Source of the DNA: Ziziphus jujuba
Taxonomy: Eukaryota > Streptophyta > Magnoliopsida > Rosales > Rhamnaceae
DNA: 64,000 bases
Direction of reading: 5' to 3'
Assembly: GCF_031755915.1 (NCBI RefSeq)
Contig: NC_083387.1
Coordinates: 16,141,001 to 16,205,000, forward strand
Under the pieces are notes generated by a model, which was given only the letters and a program-made list of their open reading frames with translations, had not been told where the DNA came from and did no database searches. The position numbers and the translations under genes are program-made. Shown piece after piece: positions 21,119 to 32,506 of the stretch. The stretch's first letter is position 1, and every line of letters begins with the position of its first letter.

Positions 21119-23836
21119 CTCCTCCTTGGCAATTTTGTATGAGACGTTGAGAAGTCCTCTCAATATCTCAAATCTCTTCTTTCCCAATGGCTTGGTGAAG
21201 ATATCCACCAAGTTCTCCTCGGAAGTCACATACTCCAACTTCACTTCACCACGTGCTTCAAATTCCCTTAAGGAATGATACTTGACCGGTATATGCTTGG
21301 TCCTAAAGATCCACTTCACCCCAATAGCATTCTTTCCCTTCGGTTTTGTTACCAAGCTCCAAGTGTCATTCTTGTTTATCACATCGATTTCATCTTGCAT
21401 GGCTTGTCTCCACTCTTTTCTTGCCATAGCCTCATGGACATTGATTGGATCACTCAATGCCACATTACACCTTTCATAAATCTCATTAAGAGGTCTTGTG
21501 CCTCTCACACCATCACCAATCTCCAAATCAGCCTCTATGGAGATTTCTAGCTCATTCTCATCATATTCATCATCATGGGCAGCACCTTCATCATTTCCTT
21601 GTTCCTCATCATTATCATGAGCTTCAAGGCGATTGTCTTCATCCATACTAGCTAACTCCTCCTTACTACAAACCCATTTAGCTTCCTCATCAACTTTCAC
21701 ATCTCTACTTATCACAAGTTTCTTGGTTTCCAAGTTATACACTCTATATCCCTTGGTCACATCACTATAGCCAACCAAGACACCAACTTGTGACCTTTCA
21801 TCAAGCTTTCCTCTCTTCTCTTGTGGTACTAGGATGTAGCAAATGCTTACAAATACCCTTAGATGATCAAGAGAAGGCTTATATCCAAACCAAAGCTCAA
21901 ATGGGGTTTTACTCTTCAAAGACTTGGAGTAAAGCCTATTTTGGATGTAGATGGATGTATTAACTCCTTCGGCCCAAAACGTAGATGGATGTAGATGGAT
22001 GTGTTGTGGTGTGTATGGTGTAGTGAATTGATGAACTATACCATGATCCTTACAAAGTTGTTTGAAAGCCTCACTTGTGTATTCCCCACCATTGTCCGTC
22101 CTTAACACCTTTATAGTGCAACCGGATTGATTTTGCACTAACTTCATAAATTCTACAAATTTCTCCAAAGCTTGTGATTTTCTTTCAAGGAAATACACCC
22201 AACACATTCTTGAGTAATCATCAATGAAAGTTATGAAATACTTGCTACCATTTAAGGATGGAACACTCATAGGACCACAAATATCCGAATGTATAAGTCC
22301 TAGCTTCTCCTTTGATCTCCAAGAACAAGATTGAAATGCTAGCCTAGTATGCTTTCCTTTTTGACACACTTCACACACATGTTCTTGCTTCTCCACCAAT
22401 GGCATGTCTCTAACAAGTTCATGTGTGCCTACCAATGACTTAAAGCTAGCATGGCCTAGTCTTTTATGCCAAAGTTGAGAGGTGTTCTCAACTTTGGTGT
22501 TCAATGCAACCGATGCACCATTTTCATCCATATTCAACCTAAAATTCTTGTTCTTCATTCCAACACACATTAATTCATTTCCATGTGGATCAACTATAGT
22601 ACATGTCATGTTTGAGAAGTGTAATGCATATTTGTTCTCAAGCATTTGACCTACACTAAGTAAGTTCTCACATAAAGAAGGTACATAGAGAACATCATGG
22701 CTAGTTTTGATACCTTTGGTGGTGTGTATCACCACATCTCCTTTGCCTTTCACTTCCATCAAAGCTCCATTTCCAATTTTGACTTTGTTGTGGCTGCTCC
22801 TATCCAAGTTTGTGAACCACTCATGCTTGTGAGACATATGGTGTGTTGCTCCACTATCAATGATCCATCCTTCATCATTCTTGATGCTACTAAAACAAGT
22901 AGCAACAAACAACTCTTCGAATTCACTATCACTTGCATTATCTTTAGCAACATTTGCTTGTTGCTTATCTTTCTTGTTTGCCTTGCATACTCTCTCCACA
23001 TGACCTTTTTGTTGGCATTTATGGCAAAATGCATCCGGCCTCCACCAACACCTTCTTGGATGATGACCTTTCTTCTTGCAATGGTGACAAGGTTCATAGG
23101 ACTTCCTCTCGGGTTTGCTAGTTTCACCTTTCTCCTTTATGACCTTAAGCTTGTTCTTCTTTTGATTTTGTGTCTTTTGATGTTGTTTAGACACAAATGC
23201 AGCCTCCATTGATTCTTCATGTCTAATCCTCCTCCTTTGCTCCGTAGCTTGCAAGGCATTCACCAACTCGGTCAAGGAAATTTCATTTAGGTTCCTTGAC
23301 TCCTCCAATGAAGATATCTTAGCTTCAAACCTCTCGGGCAAGGAGACCAACACCTTCTCCACAATCCTTTGGTCACTTAATCTTTCACCTAGCACCCTAA
23401 TTTGATTCACCACATTAAGAAGCCTTGTGGTGAACTCCTTAACCGTTTCTTTGTCTTTCATCTTGATAGTCTCAAACTCCCTCCTTGGGTTAAGGATTTG
23501 CATTTGCCTTGTCCTTGCACTCCCTTGGAACTCATCTTGAAGTTTGTCCCAAGCTTCTTTGGCACTCTCACATGCCATTATCCTTGTGAAAATGGTATCA
23601 CTAATACAAGAATGAATGGCGGTGAGAGCCTTGAAACCTTTAGCCAATTCCTCCTCATGGTGCTTGATTTGGTTGACCGTTGCCCCATGTCTCAAAGGCT
23701 CGGGTTCTTGGGGATTTATGGTGACCTCCCAAAGACCATAAGCCTTCAAGTAGGCTTGCATCTTGATACTCCAAATGTTGTAGTTCTCCCCATTGAAGAT
23801 AGGAGGAGAAGGAGTTGAAAAACTTGAAGAAGCCAT
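21113..23836 (-). CDS. CopC unit 1 Gag-protease-integrase polyprotein, RT deleted in frame
   Basis: One open frame of 907 codons from ATG at 23836 (MASSSFSTPSPPIFNGENYN). Order: UBN2-type Gag; zinc knuckles CHHCKKKGHHPRRC and CHKCQQKGHVERVC (about residues 252-288); protease WIIDSGATHHM; QLWHKRLGH; integrase with HSDICGPM, FIDDYSRMCW and TDNGGEYTS. At about residue 610 an 82-bp stretch is replaced by 22 bp of filler. This removes QNGVCERKNRT with the third catalytic residue (E), so integrase is dead in this copy. RT begins (KGKNAIGVKWIFRTK), then jumps in frame to HIPVKYHSLREF of RNase H. The stop TGA lies inside the LTR start (TGTTGA). Gag and protease look functional. Confidence 0.9.
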   Translation of the reverse strand: MASSSFSTPSPPIFNGENYNIWSIKMQAYLKAYGLWEVTINPQEPEPLRHGATVNQIKHHEEELAKGFKALTAIHSCISDTIFTRIMACESAKEAWDKLQDEFQGSARTRQMQILNPRREFETIKMKDKETVKEFTTRLLNVVNQIRVLGERLSDQRIVEKVLVSLPERFEAKISSLEESRNLNEISLTELVNALQATEQRRRIRHEESMEAAFVSKQHQKTQNQKKNKLKVIKEKGETSKPERKSYEPCHHCKKKGHHPRRCWWRPDAFCHKCQQKGHVERVCKANKKDKQQANVAKDNASDSEFEELFVATCFSSIKNDEGWIIDSGATHHMSHKHEWFTNLDRSSHNKVKIGNGALMEVKGKGDVVIHTTKGIKTSHDVLYVPSLCENLLSVGQMLENKYALHFSNMTCTIVDPHGNELMCVGMKNKNFRLNMDENGASVALNTKVENTSQLWHKRLGHASFKSLVGTHELVRDMPLVEKQEHVCEVCQKGKHTRLAFQSCSWRSKEKLGLIHSDICGPMSVPSLNGSKYFITFIDDYSRMCWVYFLERKSQALEKFVEFMKLVQNQSGCTIKVLRTDNGGEYTSEAFKQLCKDHGIVHQFTTPYTPQHIHLHPSTFWAEGVNTSIYIQNRLYSKSLKSKTPFELWFGYKPSLDHLRVFVSICYILVPQEKRGKLDERSQVGVLVGYSDVTKGYRVYNLETKKLVISRDVKVDEEAKWVCSKEELASMDEDNRLEAHDNDEEQGNDEGAAHDDEYDENELEISIEADLEIGDGVRGTRPLNEIYERCNVALSDPINVHEAMARKEWRQAMQDEIDVINKNDTWSLVTKPKGKNAIGVKWIFRTKHIPVKYHSLREFEARGEVKLEYVTSEENLVDIFTKPLGKKRFEILRGLLNVSYKIAKEEC

Positions 23837-23970
23837 GTGAATGTTGCTTTCTAGTATGAAGGAATATGAAAATATATTTGTGATTTCAAGTATCTCTTCA
23901 CTCTCAAGGAATGAACCAGCCCAAAAACCTCACAAATCTCACAAAAATATGCCTTGCTCTGATACCACTT

Positions 23971-25005
23971 TGTTGGGGTGAGAAGGTTATGACCAAGAGC
24001 AAGCTAGCTTGAAGTGTTAGCAACAAGCAAGCTTTTGGTGATGCTCTTGGGAATGGTTGTGTGTGAGTTGTGTTTTTAGGTTTTGGTTATGGTGTTTTCT
24101 GGTTTTTAGGGTTCCTAGAGTGTTCTAAGGTATTGAAGAAGAGATAAGAAGAAGGGGACCACGTTGCTTTTTGAAAAATAAGGCTTAGATGTGTAGCCAT
24201 TTCATTCATTTTACAATATAAGCTTGAAATTACAACTAGTTCACACATGCCAAGCATGTGAGCTTACAAAATGAGTAAAATATTTGAAATTTAAAAAGTA
24301 AAATGGTCAACACCTAACTTTTCATACACAAAAGGGTCAAAAACCAGCTGCAACATGTCTATTCCAAATATAGTAAAAAGTGGCACATGGTTTGAACTAA
24401 GTTCCTATTGTTTAACTAGTTTGGGTAAACAACCAAACTAGCTTCACCTACTTAGTTCCCCTTTGTATCTGCTTATGAAACTTGGTTTGAAGCATCCTTG
24501 GTCATCAATAAATATTGTTCCAAGAGCTAGGAAAGTTCTGGAACCGGATCATGGGCCAAACAGCTCCAAAACTGGCCCATACTCTGCATACGGTGCCCAT
24601 CAGATACAGCAATCTGTTTGGAATAGAAAATGGACTTTCCCATGTCCTTTTGACCTGAAATTTAAACCATAGTCTTCTATATATGTCTGTAGACATCCCT
24701 CAAAATTTCAGCCCAAAAATCCATTTACAACCTGAGATATAAGATAAATAGTAGAACTATGTTGCTGGAAATTATGAATCCAGTACCATAGGCACTTCAA
24801 GCATAACATTCCTACTCTTTTGTGCATAATTTTGCCTATAATTTTGCATACATAACTTAGGCACAAAACATTATCAAAATATACCTTGAATCAATTTAAA
24901 ACATACAAAAAATATAAACTCATAAAAGGAAAGGATTTGATACCAAGGTGTGCATGCTAGCCGGTGACATGCACCATCAAGTGGCAAAATTGCCACACTT
25001 CAACA
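23971..25005 (-). repeat. CopC 5' LTR, unit 1
   Basis: TGTTGGGGTGAG at 23971 to ...CTTCAACA at 25005, 1035 bp, followed by TGGTG (25006-25010). Only a few differences from the 3' LTR (for example TGTTGGGG against TGTTGAGG), so CopC inserted relatively recently. Confidence 0.93.
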
Positions 25006-25010
25006 TGGTG

Positions 25011-26993
25011 CAAACCTTCGGATTTCCCTTCCTTCTCCAAGCTCTTGGGTTTGCCACTTTCTTTCCCCTCTCTTTCAGTTTTTCCTTGATCTTTCCACTC
25101 AATATGAGTCTTAGAAACCTTACCTTGATCAGCAACCTCATTCTTACCTTCTTGAAAGGATGGTGAAGCCGTTGGTGCCATACTTGCTTTTTCCTTAAGC
25201 TTTTCGGCTTCTCTCCTTTGTTGCATTTGTAATTGGTCTTTGTAAACCTGTTTAGGAGATAATGGTTCCAGCTTGACCTTCTTCCCTTTAAACCTGAAAA
25301 CAATACTATTTTCTCGACCAAAATGAGTAGCATCTTTATCAAATTGCCATGGCCTACCTAATAGTATATGTCCAGCAATCATGGGTACAATATCACATAA
25401 GACTACATCCTCATATCTACCTATACTAAATTTCACTTTGGCTTGTTTGTTTACTTTCATCTCACCACTATCATTAAGCCATTGTAATCTATATGGTTCA
25501 GGATGTTTTATTGTTTTTAAGCCCAATTTATCAACTACAAGGTTACTTATTACATTAGTACAACTTCTACTATCAATAATCATACTACAAATCTTACCTT
25601 GAATTTCACATCGGGTATGGAAGATGTTCTCTCTTTGAATTTCATCCTCATCTTTGTATGCAGCAAGTATTCTCCTAGAAAGCAAATTTAATTCAGCATT
25701 GGATGCTTGCAAGGTTTTGGGTTCATCCTCCAAGTCCTCCTCCTCTTGCTTGGCTTCATCCTCACTTTCTTCACTTTCCGATTCTGGCTCGTCATTGCCC
25801 TTTAACACCATGATTCTTCTATTCGGGCATTGGATAGCAATGTGTCCTCCTCCCTGGCACTTAAAACACACAACATCATGAGTTCTAAAAGGTTTAGGAT
25901 ATAATTTTACCTCATTCTTTGGTGCTTGGACAGATTCGGTTCTAGTCTCCTTCCTTGGCCAATTTGAACTTTCTTTTTTGACTTTCGGCTTTGGCTTGCT
26001 TTCATAGATGGGATTGTTCCTCCAGCCATTTGAATTGGACCTTCCACTGTTGGAAACACCTCCAAACCATGATCTTACACCCCTCCTCTTGAATTGATGC
26101 TCTAATTTAATAGCCACATGCAACAGCTCCTCCAATTCCACATATTGTTGCAATTCTAGTTGATTGGCTATTTCACGATTCAAACCACCAAGAAACCTTG
26201 CCATAGTTGCTTCCCTATCTTCATTCAAGTTCAATCTCATCATAAGCATCTCCATCTCCTTGTAATAATCCTCCACGGATCCATGTCCTTGAGATAAAGA
26301 TTGAAGTCTTTGATGCAGCAACCTATGATAGTGTGATGGTACGAATCGCTTCCGCATGGCTCCTTTCATTTGTCGCCATGTAGTAATCAAGTCATCACCA
26401 ACTCTCCTTCGGGTGTTTTGCTCATTGGTCCACCATTGGAGTGCATAATGGCCAAACTCCATTGCTGCCAATTTCACCTTCTTAGCCTCCGAATAATTAT
26501 GGCGGTCAAATATCATCTCCATCTTTTCTTCCCACTCCAAATATGCCTCGGGATCACTTTTTCCCATGAATGGTGGGATGTTGATCTTGATATTGCTAAG
26601 ATTGTCATTTGTTCCTTCCCTCCTATACCTTCCATGGCCAGCTCTCTCTTGGACAGCAAAGGTTTCATCCATGCCTTCCTCAAAGTCTCCACCGAAATTC
26701 TCCTCCTCAAATTCCTCCCTCGGTCTTTCACGGCCTCCTCGTCCTCGACCTCGACCTTCATGGAATTCTTGCCTATTTCTTGTGTTTGGAATTCCTTGGG
26801 AAACTTCTAGCCTTCCCATCCTTTGATTCACATGCTCAACTTGAGCACTACCCCACTGTATTGACTCCAAAACAGCTCTCATGTCCACTTGGTCTCCGCT
26901 CCCGGTAGCTCGGACGTTGCCATGGAATGCTACGGACTCTTCCTCATTGATCCTCAAGGGTGGATCTCCTCTTCTTATTCTAGAATCTGCCAT
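25011..26993 (-). CDS. GypB unit 1 Gag-protease, cut by CopC
   Basis: ATG at 26993 ([19 protein letters not shown]). Gag core with [19 protein letters not shown], knuckle [14 protein letters not shown], protease-like domain [12 protein letters not shown] with D-S-R, and LLGRPWQFD. It runs to [11 protein letters not shown], where CopC entered the linker; the remaining codons of the open frame (to 24957) are copia LTR. The protein is identical in unit 2. The rest of this element's coding region continues at 20078 and below. Confidence 0.9.
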
Positions 26994-28146
26994 GTTAATA
27001 AAATACTGAAAAAATAAAATAAATCCTCACAATATTCACTCCCTCACGTGTTTCACTCAAATGAAGACTCGACACTCGTGTTTGCACACTTGTTTCGGCT
27101 TTTTACCCTCTTTTAAGCTCACACACTCATGCCTTTTTCCACTCAATGAATTATCTCAAAGTTCTAATTAAAACACCCACAAAACAGCAATTAGATCACT
27201 AATATGTTTTAATTAAACTTATCAACAAAACAGTAGCAAAAAGTAGGCAATACCAAAAGAATCCAACAAATCCTAATTTTTCGGCTTTCTAGACAAGAAA
27301 ACACAAAATAATGGGAAAACGTTGGAATTTTTGAAAACTGCACCAGATGGTAGTAGATTATGAGTTCAAGAATAAAATTCCAGAAAAAGAAATTCAAATA
27401 CGAACAAGAATCAAAGAGAACAAAAATATAGAAAAGTTGTTGGTTGTTGTTCTTTGTAATTCGAGTTTTGTATCAATTCCTTTAACTAATTTTAATCCAA
27501 ATAATTTAAGCACCCAAAATCCAAATATCCAGCAGCAAAAATAATTCCCCAGCAACTCAAATAAATAATCAAAAAAAAAAAAAAACCCAGCAGCTCCAAC
27601 AAATTTCCAGCAACCAAATCAAACTCCAACAAACCGAAATATTTTTTTTTTCTTTTTTTTTTTTTTCATATTCAGCTTTACCTCTTCTTTTTTTTTTTTT
27701 TTTTTTTCACTCGCAGAACATAAACACTGCAGTAGCAAGTGTAAGTACCAAAATTGCAATTCCAAATCCAAAACAAACGCCAACCCGTGACCTCCAAATA
27801 AACAAAATGTGCAGTTTTTTTTCTTTTTTTTCTTTTTTTTTTTTTTCACTCCCAGATCATAAACAACTGCAGTAGTAAGAATAATTATCAAAATTGCAAT
27901 TCCAACTCCAAAACAAACACCAAACCCGTGACCTCCAAATAAACACAAATGTGCAGTTTTTTTTTTTTTTTTTTAAATGTTGCCGCCAACTCTTTTTTTT
28001 TTATTTTTTTATTTTGAATATATGAATGCAAATATTTAAGACTAAAACAGCAAAGAAAAATCAACAAAAACCAAAATCAACAAGAACAATGATGAAAAAC
28101 AACCAACAAACTAGGAAACAAAAATACGGTAAAACTAGGAAATCCT
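26994..28146 (-). other. GypB unit 1 untranslated leader (distal part)
   Basis: Reverse complement of the GypA leader, with long poly-T tracts (near 27645, 27690, 27830 and 27960). Unlike GypA it carries two copies of a block of about 110 bp (27708-27814 and 27847-27956), each ending GTGCAG before a T run. Lysine-rich open frames here are artefacts of the tracts. ATCCT at 28142-28146 is the left target duplication of CopD. Confidence 0.85.
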
Positions 28147-29152
28147 TGTTGAAATGTGGTGATCTTGCCACAATGTGCAAGGTAGTTCGGTTACACTTGC
28201 ACTCTTTGTTTTGCAACATCAAAGACCAAACATTATTTATGTTTATGCATTTTATTTTATCTTGTAATGTGTAAGAACAATATCCTTTTTGTAATGCCCT
28301 AAGCTCATTATCTAGCTTAAGGCCTTTTTTGTCTAGTTGCTGGAATTGTATTTCCAGCAACATAAGTCCACTTCCGTGGATGCCGTTTGAAGTAAGTTTG
28401 GTATTTGGATCTGAATTTTGGATATGATAAACTAGATATGCAGAGGAAGCAGCAACAAAAACAAAGGCCCAATTTGGAGCTGGGAAAGCTGAGTTAAGCC
28501 CAAAACAATCTGACCCTTGTGCAGTGTTGTTGCCCAGAAAACTGGGCAAAACTGCCTCGGGTTTGATTACTTTTGAATGGGTAAATGGACTTTTTTTTAT
28601 CTGGTTTTTTTCTAGAACATATTTTAATATTCAAAAAGGCTTCCCTCCAATTTTCAAGTCAAATGGAGCTGGTTTTCAAATTCAAATGCCTTAGACAAGC
28701 TGAACTGTCCATTAAAGAAGGTTTCTTTCATGCCCAGCACATTGATTAGAGTTAGTTGAGGTAGTTTGGCTTGTTTGGTTACTTTTAATACTTTTGTATT
28801 TATTGCTCAATATGGCAGCATGCCTTATTGTCTTTTTGATGTATTTAAAAGTATGAAAATTGTAATGAAAAACGTTGAGAAAGAATATATTCAAAAACAA
28901 ATTTTGAAAAACAACATTTTTGGCTCTCTTTCTCTCATCTACTACATTTTGGTTTCTTCTTCTTCCCAAAAGCTAACAACCTTCTCAAGAATCATAAACC
29001 TCCATTAAAACCAGAAACAAAACCTAAACAAACCCAAAAAAAAAAAAAAAACAAAATCAAGAACCAACAACCAACAACAGTCATTCTTGACTAACACCTC
29101 AAATGATTGTGCTCTAGGGTACAACAACATAAACCTACACCAAATTCCATCA
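28147..29152 (+). repeat. CopD 5' LTR, unit 1
   Basis: TGTTGAAATGTGG to CCATCA, 1006 bp. It contains a perfect 10-bp stem with a 6-base loop at 28336-28361 (arms GTTGCTGGAA and TTCCAGCAAC), which is also present in the CopB and CopE LTRs, and an A-run near 29040. Confidence 0.95.
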
Positions 29153-29357
29153 TGGTATCAGAGCATAGTGTAATTTCTTAGGACCTTGTGAGCTTTCAAC
29201 CTAGACCATTTTATTTGTGAGAGGATCCCCCACCTAAATTCTTCCAACCGAAACCAAAACCTCTCAAAAAGACTAGTTGAAACTCACCAAAACACCACCA
29301 CCCGAGAGCTTGTTCTTGTGTCCATTTTTCAAAACTTTTCAAAAACCATTTTTTCAA

Positions 29358-32300
29358 ATGGTCTCACAATCCTTTGCAACCCCAACACCACCTAAGTTTG
29401 AAGGCCAAAACTATTCCATTTGGAGTATAAAAATGAAAGCCTACCTTCAAGCCTTTGGTTTATGGGAAGTCATAGAAGAAGGTTATGTAATGGAGGAGTT
29501 GAGAGCTAATGCAACCCAAGCACAAAGAAATGCACATGAGGCCGAAGTTGCCAAGGGGTTCAAGGCCCTCACTGCCTTGCACTCCTCCATGAGTGATTCC
29601 ATTTTTACAAGGATAATGTCATGCACAAGTGCTAAAGAGGTTTGGATAAAGCTTCAAAAGGAGTTCCATGGAAATACTAGAACTCGGCAAATGCAAGTTT
29701 GAAACCTAAGAAGAGAGTTTGAGACCTTGAAGATGAAGGAGAATGAGCTTGTCAAGGATTTCATGGAAAGGATGCTCAAAGTGGTAAATCAAATTCGGGT
29801 CCTTGGTGAGCAATTGACCGATCAAAGGGTAGTAGAGAAAGTATTGGTGAGCTTACCCGAAAGGTTTGAAGCTAAGATTTCCTCCCTTGAAGAATCTAGA
29901 AATCTTAGTGAAATAACCTTGAGTAAGCTCATCAATGCTCTTCAAGCAACCGAACAAATGAGAGCCATTAGAAAGGAGGAGACCATAGAGAGTGCATTCT
30001 ATGGTGGCCACGGCAACAAAAAGACGAATAAAGGAAGGAAGAGCAACAACACCAACCAAACCGGTTTTACAACCAAAAACAACACAAACAACAACAAAAG
30101 TGGATGGAATCAATAACAACAACAACAAAGCCATCAAAACCGAGGAGGGCATCCACCTTGCCCTCATTGCAAAAAGCTTGGACATCCACCATCCAAGTGT
30201 TTTTGGAGGCCGAATGCATCTTGTGAAAGATGTGGAGGAAAAGGCCACATTGCCAAAGTATGCAAGCAAAGGAGACAACAAGCCAATGTGGTTAATGAAG
30301 AAGCCGAGAACCTATTTGTGGCCACATGCCTTAAAGCCACAAGTAGTGGTCTCGGTTGGCTTGTGGATAGTGGTTGCTCTCACCACATGAGTTTCCAAAA
30401 GGATGGCTTTATGGAGCTTGACCGAAACTACAAAACCAAAGTGAAGATTGGTGATGGCCGGTTCATGAAAGTAGAAGGCAAAGGAGATGTGTGCTTGAAC
30501 ACCAAGGAAGGTACCAAAATTATAAAAGATGTGCTATATGTTCCTAGTTTGTGTGAAAACTTGCTTAGTGTAGCACAATTGGTAGAAAGAGGCTTTGCTT
30601 TAAATTTTGCAAAAGATGGATGTATCATATATGATGCTTGTGGTAATGAGCTGTTTAAGGTACCATTGAAGGACAAAAGCTATAGATTGGACCTAGTTAA
30701 GAATGAACAAGCCTTAAAAACCAAAGTGGAGTCCATTTCTCAACTTTGGCATAAAAGGCTTGGGCATTCTAGCTATGGTGCCATGAAAAACACCAATGCC
30801 ATTGTGAATGACATGCCAAAGATTGAGGAGATGAAAAGCCTATGTGATGTATGCCAACTAGGGAAATCCACACAGCTTCCATTCCCTAAAGCCGACTCAT
30901 GGAGAGCTAAGGAGAAGCTTGAGCTAGTCCATTCGGATGTGTGTGGACCAATGAGTTTGTCATCAATTGGAGGATGTAAATACTTCCTAACCTTCATTGA
31001 TGACTACTCAAGGATGTGTTGGGTATATTTTCTAACAACCAAGTCACAAGTGCTTGAGAAGTTCATGGAATTCAAGAAGATGGTGGAAACCCAAAGCAAT
31101 GCAAAGATGAAGTGCTTGAGAACCGACAATGGGGGAGAATATACAAGCTTGGCTATGGAGGATTTTTGCAAAGAAAATGGAATGGTGCATCAATTTACAA
31201 CACCATACACATCACAACAAAATGGTGTTTGTGAGAGGAAAAATAGGACCTTGATGGAGATGGCAAGATGCATGATACATAAGAAGAACATGCCAAAAAA
31301 GTTTTGGGCCGAAGCCATATACACGGCTAGCTACATCCAAAACCGAGCATACACCAAAGCCAATGAGTCCAAGACACCCTATGAGATATGGTATGGAGAA
31401 AAACCATCTTTGGACAACATAAAAATCTTTGGAAGTGTTTTTTTTCTTCATGTTCATCCACACATGAGAGACAAGCTTGACAAAAGGGCAAATGTGGGCA
31501 TCTTGGTCGGCTTTAGTGGAAACCAAGAAACTTATGGAAACAAGGGATGTGAGGATTGATGAAGATGCTGTTTGGGATTGGACAAAGGAGGAGCTTTTGT
31601 CCATGAAGATAATGCTCGGTTGGATGATGAAGAAGAAGAAACCAATGACAATGACAATGAAGAAAATGAAGATGATGAGGAGGATGCATTTGAGACCATT
31701 GGAGCCGAATTGGAGATTGGAGATGGTGTTAGAGGAGAAAGGCCATTGCTTGAAATATATGAAAGGTGCAATGTTGCCTTGAGTGATCCTACCAATGCTC
31801 AAGAAGCTATGCAAAAGAAAGAGTGGATGGAGGCCATGCAAACCGAAATGGATATGATAGAAAATAATGAAAATTGGTCTTTGGTTTCTAAACCTAAAAA
31901 CAAGAAACCAATTGGTGTAAAGTGGATCTTTAGGACCAAGTTCAACCCAGATGGAACAATATGCAAGCACAAGGCAAGGCTTGTGGCAAAAGGCTATGCA
32001 CAACAAGCGGGTGTAGATTATGGAGAGACGTTTGCACCGGTTGCAAGAATGGAGACCATAAGGCTCATCCTATCCATCTCGGCCTCAATGTCATGGAAGG
32101 TGTACCACTTTGATGTAAAGTCGGCTTTCTTGAATGGTGTGCTTCAAGAGGAGGTTTATGTCAAGCAACCCGAGGGCTTCATTGTTCAAGGACATGAGGA
32201 CAAAGTCTACCATCTACATAAGGCACTTTACGGGTTAAAGCAAGCACCTAGGGCTTGGTATGGCAAGATTGATGGTTACTTGACCTACCAAGGCTTTAGG

Positions 32301-32506
32301 AGGAGTCAAAATGAGCCAACACTATAAATAAGGAATGAAGAAGGCATGATTGTTATCTCACTCTATGTGGATGATTTGTTGGTCACGGGTGAAAATGAAA
32401 AGAATGTGGAAATTTTGAAAAATGAACTTGAAAAGGAGTTTGACATGTCAAGCCTTGGTGAAATGAATTACTTCCTTGGAGTGGAAGTGATGCAATGCTC
32501 TAGGGG
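29358..32506 (+). pseudogene. CopD unit 1 Gag, protease, integrase and RT (first part)
   Basis: Starts MVSQSFATPTPPKFEGQNY. Gag has two in-frame stops (TGA at 29700, TAA at 30114). Knuckles CPHCKKLGHPPSKC and CERCGGKGHIAKVC lie just after the second stop. Protease is VDSGCSHHM. Integrase has HSDVCGPM, TDNGGEYTS and CERKNRT, so all three catalytic residues remain. About 30 bp are missing near 31515 (the segment after LVGFS), putting the frame out, and one base is missing near 31599. RT is intact up to NEPTL, then a stop (TAA at 32325), then LYVDDLLV. It ends at AGGGG, where the solo LTR entered. Confidence 0.93.

Larger units (their letters stand above)
20084..25005 (-). mobile_element. CopC unit 1, non-autonomous copia lacking RT and RNase H
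   Basis: Two 1035-bp LTRs (20084-21118 and 23971-25005) flank an interior of only 2.85 kb. The primer-site complement GCTCTGATACCA is at 23956-23967 and the polypurine complement next to 21119. TGGTG flanks both ends. It is a different copia family from CopB/CopD: LTR start TGTTGAAGTGTGG and a distinct Gag. The short interior comes from loss of most of RT and RNase H. Confidence 0.95.

Noticed and set aside
27619..27948. Reverse-strand open frame rich in lysine runs (also at 43769-44098)
   Set aside because: The lysines come from poly-T tracts in the gypsy leader; there is no conserved domain and the frame differs between family members.
29153..29164. tRNA-like TGGTATCAGAGC
   Set aside because: This is the primer-binding site complementary to the tRNA 3' end, directly after an LTR; no tRNA gene is present.
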